Shown: in pieces, positions 17,516 through 27,142 of the stretch | How the letters are laid out: each line of letters begins with the position of its first letter | How positions within the stretch are numbered: the stretch's first letter is position 1 | Assembly: GCF_000230835.1 (NCBI RefSeq) | Contig: NZ_CM001240.1 | Coordinates: 2,674,501 to 2,738,500 of the forward strand | Direction: 5' to 3' | Source: Clostridium sp. DL-VIII | Lineage (GTDB): Bacteria; Bacillota; Clostridia; Clostridiales; Clostridiaceae | DNA length: 64,000 nucleotides | Program-made: the position numbers and the translations under genes | The notes under the pieces: generated by a model | Told to the model about the DNA's origin: nothing | Databases searched by the model: none | Seen by the model: only the letters and a program-made list of their open reading frames with translations

Positions 17516-19834
17516 GTGAAGAAGAAACAAACCAATAATCATAAATGCAAATGTGAAAAGATAGCTAAAATAGCAATTACTATACTTGTAGTATTAGTGA
17601 TTGTTATTTTTATATTAGCAATAGTGGGGACAGTAGCACATGCGGCGGGACTTGTTGATGATACTATTAAAGCCGGTAATGAATACAGCAAGTATCCACT
17701 TGATAATTATCAGCTTGATTTTTACGTAGATAATAGTTGGGATTGGCTTCCTTGGAATTGGCTTGATGGCATTGGAAAACAAGTTATGTATGGCCTGTAT
17801 GCAATTACAAATTTCATATGGACCATAAGCCTTTTTTTATCAAATGCCACAGGTTATCTTGTACAGGAAGCATATTCTCTAGATTTCATATCAGTAACAG
17901 CAGATTCCATTGGAAAGAATATGCAGACTATAGCAGGTATTAGCATAAATGGTTTTTCTACAGATGGTTTCTATGGAGGATTTTTATTGATTCTCATTTT
18001 GATACTTGGCATTTATGTTGCCTATATAGGGCTTATCAAAAGGGAAACTACAAAAGCTATTCATGCATCTGTTAATTTTGTGGTGGTGTTTATACTCTCA
18101 GCGGCATTTATTGCCTATGCGCCAGACTATATAGAAAAAATAAATGGCTTTTCTGCTGATATTAGTAATGCCAGTTTATCAATGGGTACGAAAATCGTTA
18201 TGCCAAACTCTAAAAGTCAAGGTAAAGATAGTGTAGATCTTATTCGAGACAGTTTATTTTCTATACAGGTACAACAACCGTGGCTGTTACTACAATATGA
18301 TAACTCTGATATAAAAGCTATTGGCGAAAATAGAGTAGAAAAGCTGCTTTCTACAAGTCCAGATGCTAACAACGGTAAAGATAGAGAGGAAATAGTAAAG
18401 TCTGAAATAGAGGACAGAAAAAATACAAATCTTACTATTACAAAAACCATTAACCGTTTAGGTATGGTATTCTTTCTCTTTATTTTTAATATTGGAATTT
18501 CTGCCTTTGTGTTTCTGCTTACTGGTATCATGATTTTTTCACAGGTACTGTTTATTATTTATGCAATGTTTTTACCTGTCAGCTTTCTTTTAAGCATGAT
18601 ACCTACCTTTGAAAGCATGACAAGGCGTGCTATCACAAAATTATTTAATACTATTATGTCAAGAGCTGGTATTACGCTGATAGTTACAACTGCCTTTAGT
18701 ATCTCTACTATGCTTTACACATTGTCTACTGGCTATCCGTTCTTTTTGATAGCCTTTTTGCAGATAGTAACTTTTGCAGGTATCTATTTTAAATTAGGAG
18801 ATTTAATGAGCATGTTTTCACTTCAAAGCGGTGAATCTCAAAGTATGGGAAGACAAATTTTAAGAAGACCTCGTATGTTAATGCTAGCTCATATGCATCG
18901 CTTACAGTATAAACTTAGGCGTTCGATTTCAGACAATGGAAAGAAATCAAATGCAGGTAAAAAATCCAGTAAAGATTATGGAACTTCTGCTTCAAGAACT
19001 AGACAAGCAGATCACACCAGACCAGACGGAAATACTCAAAAAACATCTTTTGGGAAACAAGTTGGACAAGCAGCGGGTACAGTAATGGATACAAAAGATC
19101 GTATTAAAGATACCGCAGGACAGTTTAAAGAACAGGCAGAAGATTTGCCAGTAAATGCGAAATATGCTTTGCATCATGGAAAATCGAAGATTGTAGATGG
19201 AATTTCTGACTTTAAAACCAGCGTTACAGATACAAGAAAAGCAAGACAGCAAGGAAGAAAAGATAAGCAGGATCAAAGAAGAATGACGATTGCGGAGCGC
19301 CGCTCAAAGATGGAACAAGAACATAAACGTAAAGCTAAAAATGCTACAGAACCGAGAAATGGAGCTTATTCCAATCATGAAAGACCTGCTACGGCTGATA
19401 TACAGGGAAGAACGGATTGTCCTAGTAAAAATGACAAAATAGAGAATATACGAAGAGCTACAGGATCTACTAGTACTAATGATAGAAAATTTACTGACAG
19501 ACCGAATAAAAGAATTGTTAAAGAATCTATTGAACAACCAAATGGCGGTAATGTAGATAAACAATCATCAAAAAAAGAACGTAAGCTTATAAAACCAGAG
19601 AAAGCTTCAATTAAAGCAGAACGCAAATGTGTATCTGATAGTCAGAATAAGCGAGCCTTTAGTATAAATAAACAGCCACAAAAAGTTGTTTATCCTGCAT
19701 CAACAGAAAAAACACCTCAAAGGCAATTTATAAAAGAACACAAAATTACCGTTAAACGTGGAATAGGCAATCAGAAAAAAGTAAAAATCGCTAATGCTGC
19801 TACAGCCATTAAGAAGAGAGGTCAGAAGAAATGA
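17516..19834 (+). CDS. VirB6-like multi-pass mating channel protein (Tn916 Orf15)
   Basis: 772 residues, GTG start overlapping the orf16 ribosome region (GAGGTGG). One N-terminal helix, about six further membrane helices up to residue 440, then a long basic, low-complexity cytoplasmic tail (about 455-772, rich in K, R, Q and S). This is the Orf15/ConG type, the polytopic channel component of Gram-positive type IV secretion. It overlaps orf14 by 4 bp. The frame is intact. Confidence 0.9.
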   Translation: MKKKQTNNHKCKCEKIAKIAITILVVLVIVIFILAIVGTVAHAAGLVDDTIKAGNEYSKYPLDNYQLDFYVDNSWDWLPWNWLDGIGKQVMYGLYAITNFIWTISLFLSNATGYLVQEAYSLDFISVTADSIGKNMQTIAGISINGFSTDGFYGGFLLILILILGIYVAYIGLIKRETTKAIHASVNFVVVFILSAAFIAYAPDYIEKINGFSADISNASLSMGTKIVMPNSKSQGKDSVDLIRDSLFSIQVQQPWLLLQYDNSDIKAIGENRVEKLLSTSPDANNGKDREEIVKSEIEDRKNTNLTITKTINRLGMVFFLFIFNIGISAFVFLLTGIMIFSQVLFIIYAMFLPVSFLLSMIPTFESMTRRAITKLFNTIMSRAGITLIVTTAFSISTMLYTLSTGYPFFLIAFLQIVTFAGIYFKLGDLMSMFSLQSGESQSMGRQILRRPRMLMLAHMHRLQYKLRRSISDNGKKSNAGKKSSKDYGTSASRTRQADHTRPDGNTQKTSFGKQVGQAAGTVMDTKDRIKDTAGQFKEQAEDLPVNAKYALHHGKSKIVDGISDFKTSVTDTRKARQQGRKDKQDQRRMTIAERRSKMEQEHKRKAKNATEPRNGAYSNHERPATADIQGRTDCPSKNDKIENIRRATGSTSTNDRKFTDRPNKRIVKESIEQPNGGNVDKQSSKKERKLIKPEKASIKAERKCVSDSQNKRAFSINKQPQKVVYPASTEKTPQRQFIKEHKITVKRGIGNQKKVKIANAATAIKKRGQKK

Positions 19835-20832
19835 AAGCGAAATATATCATTATTATGATCTCTAGTATTTTTGCACTGATATTTTCAATGCTTTTGCTTG
19901 TTGCTATCCTTTTCTCAGATGAAGAAAATGGTGGGAATTCAAACATTAAATATGGTGGAGTCAGTGTATCAGCGGAGGTATTGGCATATGAACCTATAGT
20001 TGAGAAATATGCCAAAGAGTTTGGAATTGAGGAATACATCAATTATTTACTTGCTATTATGCAAGTAGAATCAGGCGGTATAATTCAAGATGTTATGCAG
20101 TCAAGCGAATCTATGGGATTACCAGCTAATACATTAAATGCAGAGGAATCTATAAGGCAGGGTTGCAAGTATTTTGCTTCTCTGCTTAAAGTCGCTAAAA
20201 ATAAAGATTGCGATATTAACACAGTTGTCCAATCTTATAATTACGGCAGTAGTTTCATTGATTACGTGGCAAGTCGAGGAAATAAATACACTTTTGAGCT
20301 TGCAGAGAGCTTTGCAAATGACAAGTCTAGAGACAACAAAGTAAATTATGATAATCCAATAGCTGTTAGAGAAAATGGTGGTTGGAAGTACAGCTATGGG
20401 AACATGTTTTATTTTATGCTTGTGTCAGAGTATTTGACCACAGAAAAATTTGATGATGCTACGGTACAGAATATTATGGATGAAGCCTTGAAATATGAAG
20501 GTTGGAAGTATGTATATGGTGGATATAATCCGACAACTTCTTTTGATTGCAGTGGACTTGTCCAATGGTGCTACGGAAAAGCTGGTATAAACTTACCTAG
20601 AACAGCACAGGAACAGTATGATGCTACGGAGCATATTCCGCTATCTGAAGCACAACCTGGAGATTTGGTCTTTTTTCATTCAACATATGAAGCCGGAACT
20701 TATATTACTCATATTGGAATATATCAAGGAAATAATAGTATGTTCCATGCCGGTGATCCTATAGGATATGCAGATTTAACAAGTTCATACTGGCAGGAAC
20801 ACTTAGTCGGTGCAGGAAGAATTCAAAAATAG
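19831..20832 (+). CDS. Bifunctional wall hydrolase, lysozyme plus NlpC/P60 (Tn916 Orf14, CwlT-like)
   Basis: 333 residues. Membrane anchor 5-28, then a lysozyme-like domain with catalytic glutamate in MQVESGG (E80), then an NlpC/P60 endopeptidase with C240 (FDCSGL), H294 (ITHIGIY) and a third polar residue H306. It opens the wall for the mating apparatus, as CwlT does in ICEBs1. ATG overlaps the end of orf15. Confidence 0.93.
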   Translation: MKAKYIIIMISSIFALIFSMLLLVAILFSDEENGGNSNIKYGGVSVSAEVLAYEPIVEKYAKEFGIEEYINYLLAIMQVESGGIIQDVMQSSESMGLPANTLNAEESIRQGCKYFASLLKVAKNKDCDINTVVQSYNYGSSFIDYVASRGNKYTFELAESFANDKSRDNKVNYDNPIAVRENGGWKYSYGNMFYFMLVSEYLTTEKFDDATVQNIMDEALKYEGWKYVYGGYNPTTSFDCSGLVQWCYGKAGINLPRTAQEQYDATEHIPLSEAQPGDLVFFHSTYEAGTYITHIGIYQGNNSMFHAGDPIGYADLTSSYWQEHLVGAGRIQK

Positions 20833-20851
20833 AAAGAAGGATGAAAAGTAT

Positions 20852-21754
20852 ATGAATCTTATAAAGAGAGAAAAGAAAGTAAAGCAGCCTAAAACTAAAA
20901 AGCTGAGAGTATATAAAGTAAATACACATAAGAAAACTGTAATAGCATTGTGGTTACTTCTTATAGTTAGTTTTTGTTTTGCAGTTTATAAAAACTTTAC
21001 TGCAATAAACATTAACACAGTCCATGAAACAAAAATTGTTGATAAAGAAATTGTTGATACTCATAAGATAGAAAATTTCGTGAAGAATTTTGCGAAGGAT
21101 TACTATACATGGGAGCCATTACAGGCTTCTATTGAAAATAGAAATGAAGCAATTAAAAATTATCTCACAGAGGAATTGCAGACACTAAATGTTGATACTG
21201 TCAGAAGGGATATACCTGTTAGCTCAACAGTTCAAGATGTTCAAATTTGGTCTATTAAGCAGGAGGATGAAAAGCAGTTTCAAGTGACTTTTACTGTAGA
21301 TCAGCTTATTACAGAGAGTGAAAATAAGAAAGTAGTTCGATCCGCCTATGAAGTGGTAGTATATGCAGATGATTCTGGAAGTATGGTTATCATAAAGAAT
21401 CCGACTATTTGTAGCATACCTACAAAATCTGATTATGAGCCAAAGGCAAATGAAAATGACGGAACAGTGGACTCTACTACGACAGGAGAAATTAATGAAT
21501 TTCTAAAGACATTTTTTAAACTTTACCCAACAGCAACAGAGAAGGAACTGTCCTACTATGTAAAGAATGAGGTATTAAAGCCAATAGGTAAAGACTATGT
21601 GTTTTCAGAATTGCTAAATCCTGTCTATAAAAAGAAAGGAAATCAAGTGCAGGTATCCGTATCAGTGAAATATCTTGACCAGCAGACAAAAGTAACTCAA
21701 ATTTCACAGTTTGATTTGATATTGGAAAAGGATGAGAACTGGATGATTATTTAA
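20852..21754 (+). CDS. tcpC: Conjugal transfer protein TcpC (Tn916 Orf13)
   Basis: 300 residues from the ATG at 20852 behind GAAGGA; the frame opens earlier at 20810 within orf14 but that is not a likely start. Basic N-terminus, single membrane helix (about 28-46), then two NTF2-like extracytoplasmic domains as in TcpC/ConB (KNYLTEELQTLNVDTVRRD, FKLYPTATEKELSYY). It is the last recognisable conjugation gene; Tn916 would continue with orf12 and tet(M), absent here. Confidence 0.92.
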   Translation: MNLIKREKKVKQPKTKKLRVYKVNTHKKTVIALWLLLIVSFCFAVYKNFTAININTVHETKIVDKEIVDTHKIENFVKNFAKDYYTWEPLQASIENRNEAIKNYLTEELQTLNVDTVRRDIPVSSTVQDVQIWSIKQEDEKQFQVTFTVDQLITESENKKVVRSAYEVVVYADDSGSMVIIKNPTICSIPTKSDYEPKANENDGTVDSTTTGEINEFLKTFFKLYPTATEKELSYYVKNEVLKPIGKDYVFSELLNPVYKKKGNQVQVSVSVKYLDQQTKVTQISQFDLILEKDENWMII

Positions 21755-21759
21755 ATCCG

Positions 21760-21806
21760 AAAGGGTTTGCTTCATTCGAATAGAGTGATTAACAAGCCCT
21801 TTTTAT
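21760..21806 (+). terminator. Terminator at the end of the conjugation operon
   Basis: AAGGGTTTG / CAAGCCCTT stem followed by TTTT. From here to 22206 I see no gene, only AT-rich sequence with stops in all frames. The right edge of the former element should be in this gap. Confidence 0.7.
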
Positions 21807-22206
21807 GTTTTATAAATTAAAAGACTTATATTTTTTAATCTATTAAGATGATAATTTACTAAAATATCACCTATAAATTTGTTTTCATTAAATATTTGAT
21901 TTATAAACTCACTTTCCCCTTTTTATTTAATAGTAAAAACCTATTGATATTAGTATCTACATCACTCAATTTCTAAAATAACATTATTGTAAGGATAAGA
22001 TCGCATGCTACTATGGGATTTGAAATTATTGAATTACAGAATTTCATTAAAGAAATATAAAAGGTGATAGTTTTCTGTTCTTTAGAGAAAGTAAAATAGA
22101 GATTCACCCAATTAAAGCTTAGTTTAGATTAAGTATAATACTACTATTATTATACTCTGTTTAATTAAATTTCAATTAATTTTTAAATCTTTAAAAAAAT
22201 ATATTA

Positions 22207-23277
22207 TTAGCTAATTTTTTGTTGAAACATTGGCCCTGTATATTCTTCATATGGAAGAAAAATTGCCACTCCTGTTTCATCTAATTTATATGGTACACCC
22301 TCAACAGGATTTCTATCATAAACTAAGTTCATTCCTACGGCATAAATTGTATTAGTCATATCAGCAGTATCTTGTGAAGCAGTACCTAACATAAAGCCTT
22401 TTGAAATTAGATCTTTAGCTTCAGATACTCCATCTAGCCCAACAACTACTATTGTTTTTTCCTTATCTCCTAAATTATAACCATATTTTTGAAGTGCTTG
22501 AATAGCACCAATCGCCATGGAATCATCATTTGAAATTATTGCTTCTATTTTGTTACCATATCTGAGAAACAATGCGCTAACGGTGTCTTCAGCTGATTTT
22601 GTGTCCCAATGTAAAATAGGTGATGCAAGCTCTTCTATTTTTATATTAGCTTTTTGAATAGTTGAGATGGAATATGCTGATCTATTGATAGCTGTTTGAT
22701 TAAGTTTTTCACCAATTAGCAATATATATTGCAACACATTATCTTGGTTTTTATCAATTAATTGTTTATGATTTTTCCAGGCATCGGCAATCATTCTTCC
22801 TTGTATAGTACCGCCTTGTTTTGAATCTGTTCCTACATAAAAAGCTTTTTTATAAGATTTAATAGGGGCCATTGTAAATGGTTCTCTATTAAAGACTACT
22901 ACTGGGACGTTATGCTGTGAAATTGTATTAATCATTCCTTCTATTTCAATTAGATTAACCATATCTAATAATATAAGATCAATGCCTTTCTTAAGTTCAT
23001 TTTCAATATCTGAGTTTTGTGTTGATTGGTTGAAATTGGCATTGTAAAAAGTAAATACAACTTTTCCTAGATTATTCTTTTGAATATCTTCAAAATTTTT
23101 GCGAAGAAGTATAATATAATCATCATTAAGATCCCTTGTAAATAAGCCTATTCTAATGGGAAGCTCTTGGCGATAGCCTGTGCTAGCGCCTGCAACTATA
23201 TAAAACTTATTTTCTAGCTCTATAATCAATATAATTGTAAGTAAAGTTAGATTTAAGATCCTTTTTAATATTTTCAT
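22207..23277 (-). CDS. Orphan galactose/glucose-type periplasmic binding protein
   Basis: 356 residues of the MglB/RbsB type-1 sugar-binding fold (IRIGLFTRDLNDDYIILL..., NDDSMAIGAIQALQKYG, IVVVGLDG). An N-terminal signal helix is present but there is no lipobox cysteine, so it may stay as a membrane-tethered or secreted form. No ABC transporter ATPase or permease is near. In clostridia such orphan binding proteins may feed sugar sensors or chemotaxis. The minus-strand ATG follows GGGAGG. It is the first non-ICE gene on this side. Confidence 0.85.
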   Translation of the reverse strand: MKILKRILNLTLLTIILIIELENKFYIVAGASTGYRQELPIRIGLFTRDLNDDYIILLRKNFEDIQKNNLGKVVFTFYNANFNQSTQNSDIENELKKGIDLILLDMVNLIEIEGMINTISQHNVPVVVFNREPFTMAPIKSYKKAFYVGTDSKQGGTIQGRMIADAWKNHKQLIDKNQDNVLQYILLIGEKLNQTAINRSAYSISTIQKANIKIEELASPILHWDTKSAEDTVSALFLRYGNKIEAIISNDDSMAIGAIQALQKYGYNLGDKEKTIVVVGLDGVSEAKDLISKGFMLGTASQDTADMTNTIYAVGMNLVYDRNPVEGVPYKLDETGVAIFLPYEEYTGPMFQQKIS

Positions 23278-23483
23278 TTAAATCCTCCCATTCATTTGGT
23301 TATTAATCTTATTATACGTTTTAAGATAAAGTTTATACTAAATCAATATAAACCTTATCAGTTACAGAAATAATATAATAAAATATGGGAAAATTTAATG
23401 TTTTTTGTTGAAACAAGTGTTCTAAAGATATACAATCATAACAGCAGTATGTTTATATTGTTATTGCATTTTAGAGGTCAAAA

Positions 23484-23588
23484 ATGATTGATGTTAATAC
23501 GCTATTAGATATTGCAATGAGTGAAATATCTGACGTTGAGATTAGTGAAATCTTCTCAGTATATGTTGGAGATTTTAAAATCTTATAA
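23484..23588 (+). pseudogene. 34-codon N-terminal fragment, possibly of a DUF1413-type protein
   Basis: MIDVNTLLDIAMSEISDVEISEIFSV... stops after 34 codons. A weak site (GAGG) precedes the ATG. The start resembles small clostridial proteins with a DUF1413 domain, but the rest of that domain is missing. Homology call is from memory and weak. Confidence 0.3.
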
Positions 23589-23715
23589 TACCTTAAAATC
23601 AACACTTGTATTTTATACTGGTTTACTGGTAATGAAAATTAATTAAGACAAGTTATATAAAATGCATTATAGTCAGATTGGTAGTAATACGTGCATATGC
23701 AGCAAGGAGGATTAT

Positions 23716-26118
23716 ATGGATAATATATCAATTATTTTTATATATGCTATAGTCATATATTTACTATTTATTTTGATAGATAAAAAAATGACGCAGATAA
23801 GGTTTAGATTTAGAGAAAGAGACTTTGAACTAAAACATCCTAAAATAAGTAATCTTACAAATTTGCTTATTAGATATACAACTATAATTTTATTGTTCGT
23901 ATTTACTGGGCTTCAAGAAAAAAAGCAGTTTATACGAATTCCTGATTGTGATTCAATAGTTTTAACTGTAGCTATTTATACTATGTATGGAATATTTGTT
24001 TCGTTTATACAATTCTTAATTAGCTATTCAGCAACGAATAATAGAGATATTTATTGGGGAAAAAGTAAAATAAAATTAATTCTGATGGACAGTTTTGAAT
24101 ATAGAGTATTCAATTCGACATTATTTAGAATGTTACTTCTATATTTATCTGTCTATTCAATTTTAGATTTCACGAAAGTGTCTTTACTAGGTAAATATTA
24201 TGGTTATGCCGATTCACTCTTTTATGTTTCGATAACGATCATTATGATGGAGTTTATTATTTTATTTATAAAGGGTCTAATGATTAGTAATGTACTCTTT
24301 TATGTTCAAGAGGGTGAAGACAGGATAACCAGACAAATTGAAAGAAATATTCTTAATGAGTATGAGTTTATATTTAACAAAACGATTAAATCAGATTATT
24401 ATGATTTTGTAAAAATATTATTTAAAGATTTATCAAATATAGAAAAATCACAGAGGAAAGAAATGCTCTATTCAGTATTATGCTATGTATATTCATGGTA
24501 TCAATGGGAGAAGGAAAACCAAGATAAAAAAATTTTGGCTCCATTAAAGAATTTTTTCGAAAGTTCTGAGAACCAAAACTCATATTATAAATTGGCAAGC
24601 TTACGATCAATAAATTCAAATTTTTGGAGTCATTATGAGAAAAGTGAGCTTGAACTACCGCTTGATAAGCTATTAGAAATATATACAAGACAAGAAGATT
24701 TTATGTTTAATTTAATGCAAAAAGAATCTAATGGAGATAAAGAGAAATTTTCATCCATGTTTGAGACGGTTTATGGAAATGACAATACATTATTAGATAA
24801 AATTGAGTTCCTTGATTTTCCTGAGGAAGTTTGGAAAGCTGTTTCTTCTCAAAAAGATATCATTTCATTATGTGACTCAGTTCGTAAGCTTCTCATAATA
24901 AAGGAACTATATTATTCGTTTAAAAGTAGTGATTATTGCAGTGAACTGTTAAGAAAAAAAATAATTGAACGATATTGTAATTTTATAATAGAAGTTCTCG
25001 AAAAGGAAAAAGAAATAATCTTGCAAATGGATGATAGGAAAATCGAGTATATATTAGATATTAAAAACTGGAAGGAAGACAAGAAGAATTATGATCAAAT
25101 ACAAGGGGGAGATATATGTGGAGGTCATATAAATTTTAGAGAAGAATTAAAAAGATCACTCAAGGATAAACTACTGCATTACTTTACTGGATTGAAAAAT
25201 AATGAACTTAACCAAAGTTTTATAAATAAATTAGGTGAGTTCATGGAAGTAAAATATATTATGTCTTTTATTATTTATCGTATTTTATATACAGGACCGG
25301 ATAATTGGAAATGGAAGGCAGAAGTACGTTTTTTTAAACATCTGATTTCATCTAGATATTATGAAGATAATATACTTGAAAAACAGAACGTGGATTTTGT
25401 TGCTAAGGCCATAGCGGATTATAATATTAGTAATATTGGCCATAGAATTTCTTCTGATTTAATTAAATGGATTTTTCATAATATATGTTCACCAATAAAT
25501 GAAAGTATAGTAAAGGAATGTTCTGAAAGAAGATATTTGAGTCTAGCAATTTTTATATCATTTAAATATATTTTTAAAGATGAATATTATGGCACATTAG
25601 AAAATACGAACTTCCTAAATGATGAAGCAAGAATTCAATTTATTAATGAAATCTCGAGGATAAAAGATGTAATGAAGGAAAAGTATTTTGTTGATGTATT
25701 ATACTCTATCTTTGGTTATCAAAAAGATTATATAGCAATTGATAAGTTGATATTAAGTGGTAATTTTGAAACATTTATGGTTATATCAAATTTTATAAGT
25801 ATGAAAAAGGTGATGGAATATATTAATACACATGAATGGATAGAAAGTGGGGGAGTATTAAAGTTCTTGCTTATTAAACTCAGTGAGTTTGATTGTCAAA
25901 AATTATTATTACTACTTGATTCTGAAGTACAACAAAACATTGCTCAGCAGTTCGAAAGAATGTTATCTCAATCACTTAAAACAGTAGATGAGTATGTCGA
26001 TTACTTGTGCATTCAAGCATCTTATATTGGTAATGAAATTCCTGAACATAGAAAGGATAAAGCTGTCTATATACTAAGGGCACTAATTTCTGGACAAGTT
26101 AAAACTTTGTTGAATTAG
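23716..26118 (+). CDS. Large membrane protein of unknown function
   Basis: 800 residues from the ATG at 23716, chosen for its AAGGAGG site; the frame opens at 23662. Residues 1-200 contain about five hydrophobic helices (around 5-22, 52-70, 85-108, 135-155, 160-190). The remaining 600 residues are soluble, charged and mostly helical, with no motif that I recognise: no Walker box, HKD, kinase or nuclease signature. No signal peptide cut site. It stands alone between the ICE remnant and the hexitol locus. A sensor, a scaffold or a phage-defence effector are all possible. Confidence 0.8.
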   Translation: MDNISIIFIYAIVIYLLFILIDKKMTQIRFRFRERDFELKHPKISNLTNLLIRYTTIILLFVFTGLQEKKQFIRIPDCDSIVLTVAIYTMYGIFVSFIQFLISYSATNNRDIYWGKSKIKLILMDSFEYRVFNSTLFRMLLLYLSVYSILDFTKVSLLGKYYGYADSLFYVSITIIMMEFIILFIKGLMISNVLFYVQEGEDRITRQIERNILNEYEFIFNKTIKSDYYDFVKILFKDLSNIEKSQRKEMLYSVLCYVYSWYQWEKENQDKKILAPLKNFFESSENQNSYYKLASLRSINSNFWSHYEKSELELPLDKLLEIYTRQEDFMFNLMQKESNGDKEKFSSMFETVYGNDNTLLDKIEFLDFPEEVWKAVSSQKDIISLCDSVRKLLIIKELYYSFKSSDYCSELLRKKIIERYCNFIIEVLEKEKEIILQMDDRKIEYILDIKNWKEDKKNYDQIQGGDICGGHINFREELKRSLKDKLLHYFTGLKNNELNQSFINKLGEFMEVKYIMSFIIYRILYTGPDNWKWKAEVRFFKHLISSRYYEDNILEKQNVDFVAKAIADYNISNIGHRISSDLIKWIFHNICSPINESIVKECSERRYLSLAIFISFKYIFKDEYYGTLENTNFLNDEARIQFINEISRIKDVMKEKYFVDVLYSIFGYQKDYIAIDKLILSGNFETFMVISNFISMKKVMEYINTHEWIESGGVLKFLLIKLSEFDCQKLLLLLDSEVQQNIAQQFERMLSQSLKTVDEYVDYLCIQASYIGNEIPEHRKDKAVYILRALISGQVKTLLN

Positions 26119-26800
26119 TAATGTTATATTTTAATTTCTAAGAGCTAAATATTTTAGAAGTGTTTATCTCCATAAAAATTCTACCGAATGAAAAGAAACT
26201 TAAAATAGCAATGCTTGGTCGAATGAGTCGTTTGAGTGCTCCTTTGCATCTTTTCACACCGGAAGAATGAGTTGATATTGTTTTTATGGAAGGACGTGGG
26301 GATATCGATACATTAACAAGAATATATGTAGAGGCGAAATGGCGATTCAAGCAAAGTTTTCCAGATATTAAATGTTAAAATCGACACCTAAACTTCGTGT
26401 TGGAGAAAATTTGCATGCAAAGTATGTAGGAATTAGTGAGTAATAGTTTTTCATCGATGTCAATTATCAAAAGATTGGATAAACTAGCATATAAAGAAAA
26501 GGTTAAAAATTTTTAAAGTTTTCACTTTCAGAATTTAATTTTTTAGTGTTGAATAAAATAATGATTTTTAATGAATAAATACTTAATATTACGGACAACC
26601 TTCAATTATAAAATTGGAGGTTGTTTTTATTTATGAATAAATTTGCAAATAGAAGTGTATTTAGAAAATTAATTAGGCTTACTGATGGAAATACTAGAAG
26701 AAGCTTAAGAAAAGTGAATAATCAATATTTTTGCCACGACTCCTAATAAAGTCACAAAATAATTAAAAAACAAAAAAATAAATTAATAAAAAAACATTAA
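26119..26800 (+). other. Intergenic region with a decayed reading frame
   Basis: Bases about 26157-26379 read in one plus frame as a protein-like stretch (KIAMLGRMSRLSAPLHLFTP, then after a TGA: VFMEGRGDIDTLTRIYVEAK). This looks like a broken gene, but I cannot name the family. A hairpin ACAACCTTCAATT / AATTGGAGGTTGT with T tail lies at 26594-26634. No other gene is supported. Confidence 0.4.
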
Positions 26801-26805
26801 TGGTA

Positions 26806-26868
26806 TTGACTTGCAATGCTTAATTCTATATAATACACATATAAACAAAAAAAGCAACATATAAACAC
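26806..26868 (+). promoter_or_regulatory. Promoter P1 of the hexitol operon with two putative DeoR operators
   Basis: TTGACT (26806-26811), 17-bp spacer, TATAAT (26829-26834). ACATATAAACA occurs at 26837-26847 and again at 26858-26868, 21 bp apart, just downstream of the -10. The promoter and the following ACACATATAA are nearly identical to the promoter at 31439. Direct repeats below the start site are typical of DeoR-family operators. Confidence 0.7.
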
Positions 26869-27142
26869 AAATACGGATGTGGAGCTGATGGAAGTTTTTA
26901 ACATGAATATCCTTGTTTCACAAGAATATTCCCTGGCTCAGATCAGGTAACAATTTTGTTATAATGCTTATTTTTAGATTGTGGCTGTGATTTGGTTATG
27001 ATCCATGAATTTAAACATTGTGTGTCATCCCAGAGTTGCTATAACACACGAAAGGTGGTGGTGTACGGGTTGTTATTTATAGCAATGAAATTTATTTAAA
27101 ATTTATATCAATATTAATTTGTTAAAGAAGAGGTGGATAGTC
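26869..27142 (+). promoter_or_regulatory. Long 5' leader with alternative stem-loops
   Basis: Hairpins: GAATATCCTTGT / ACAAGAATATTC (26903-26929), CCTG/CAGG (about 26932-26948) and TGTGTG / CACACG region (27019-27050). TTGCTATAA (27036-27044) is perfectly complementary to TTATAGCAA (27077-27085), overlapping the GTGTGT/ACACAC stem, so two folds exclude each other. No known riboswitch is recognised. The leader of the sister operon is much shorter. Confidence 0.4.

Larger units (their letters stand above)
2442..21754 (+). mobile_element. Tn916/ICEBs1-type conjugation module (ICE remnant)
   Basis: Gene order and sequence follow Tn916 orf23 to orf13, all on the plus strand, with an oriT between orf21 and orf20. 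Differences from Tn916: a glycosidase block after orf22, two secreted-protein genes between oriT and orf20, and an IS91-family insertion in orf16. No tet(M), orf24, excisionase or integrase is present in the window. Chromosomal-type genes (diguanylate cyclase, sugar-binding protein) lie just outside. I infer a conjugation module that has lost its recombination module and its VirB4 ATPase. The outer limits given are those of the recognisable genes, not of attachment sites. Confidence 0.85.

Noticed and set aside
22207..23277. Part of the conjugative element
   Set aside because: Opposite strand, no Tn916/ICEBs1 equivalent, and it lies beyond the terminator after tcpC.
26640..26750. Short plus-strand frame MNKFANRSVFRKLIRL... 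as a small gene
   Set aside because: 37 codons with no ribosome site, directly in the tail of a terminator hairpin.
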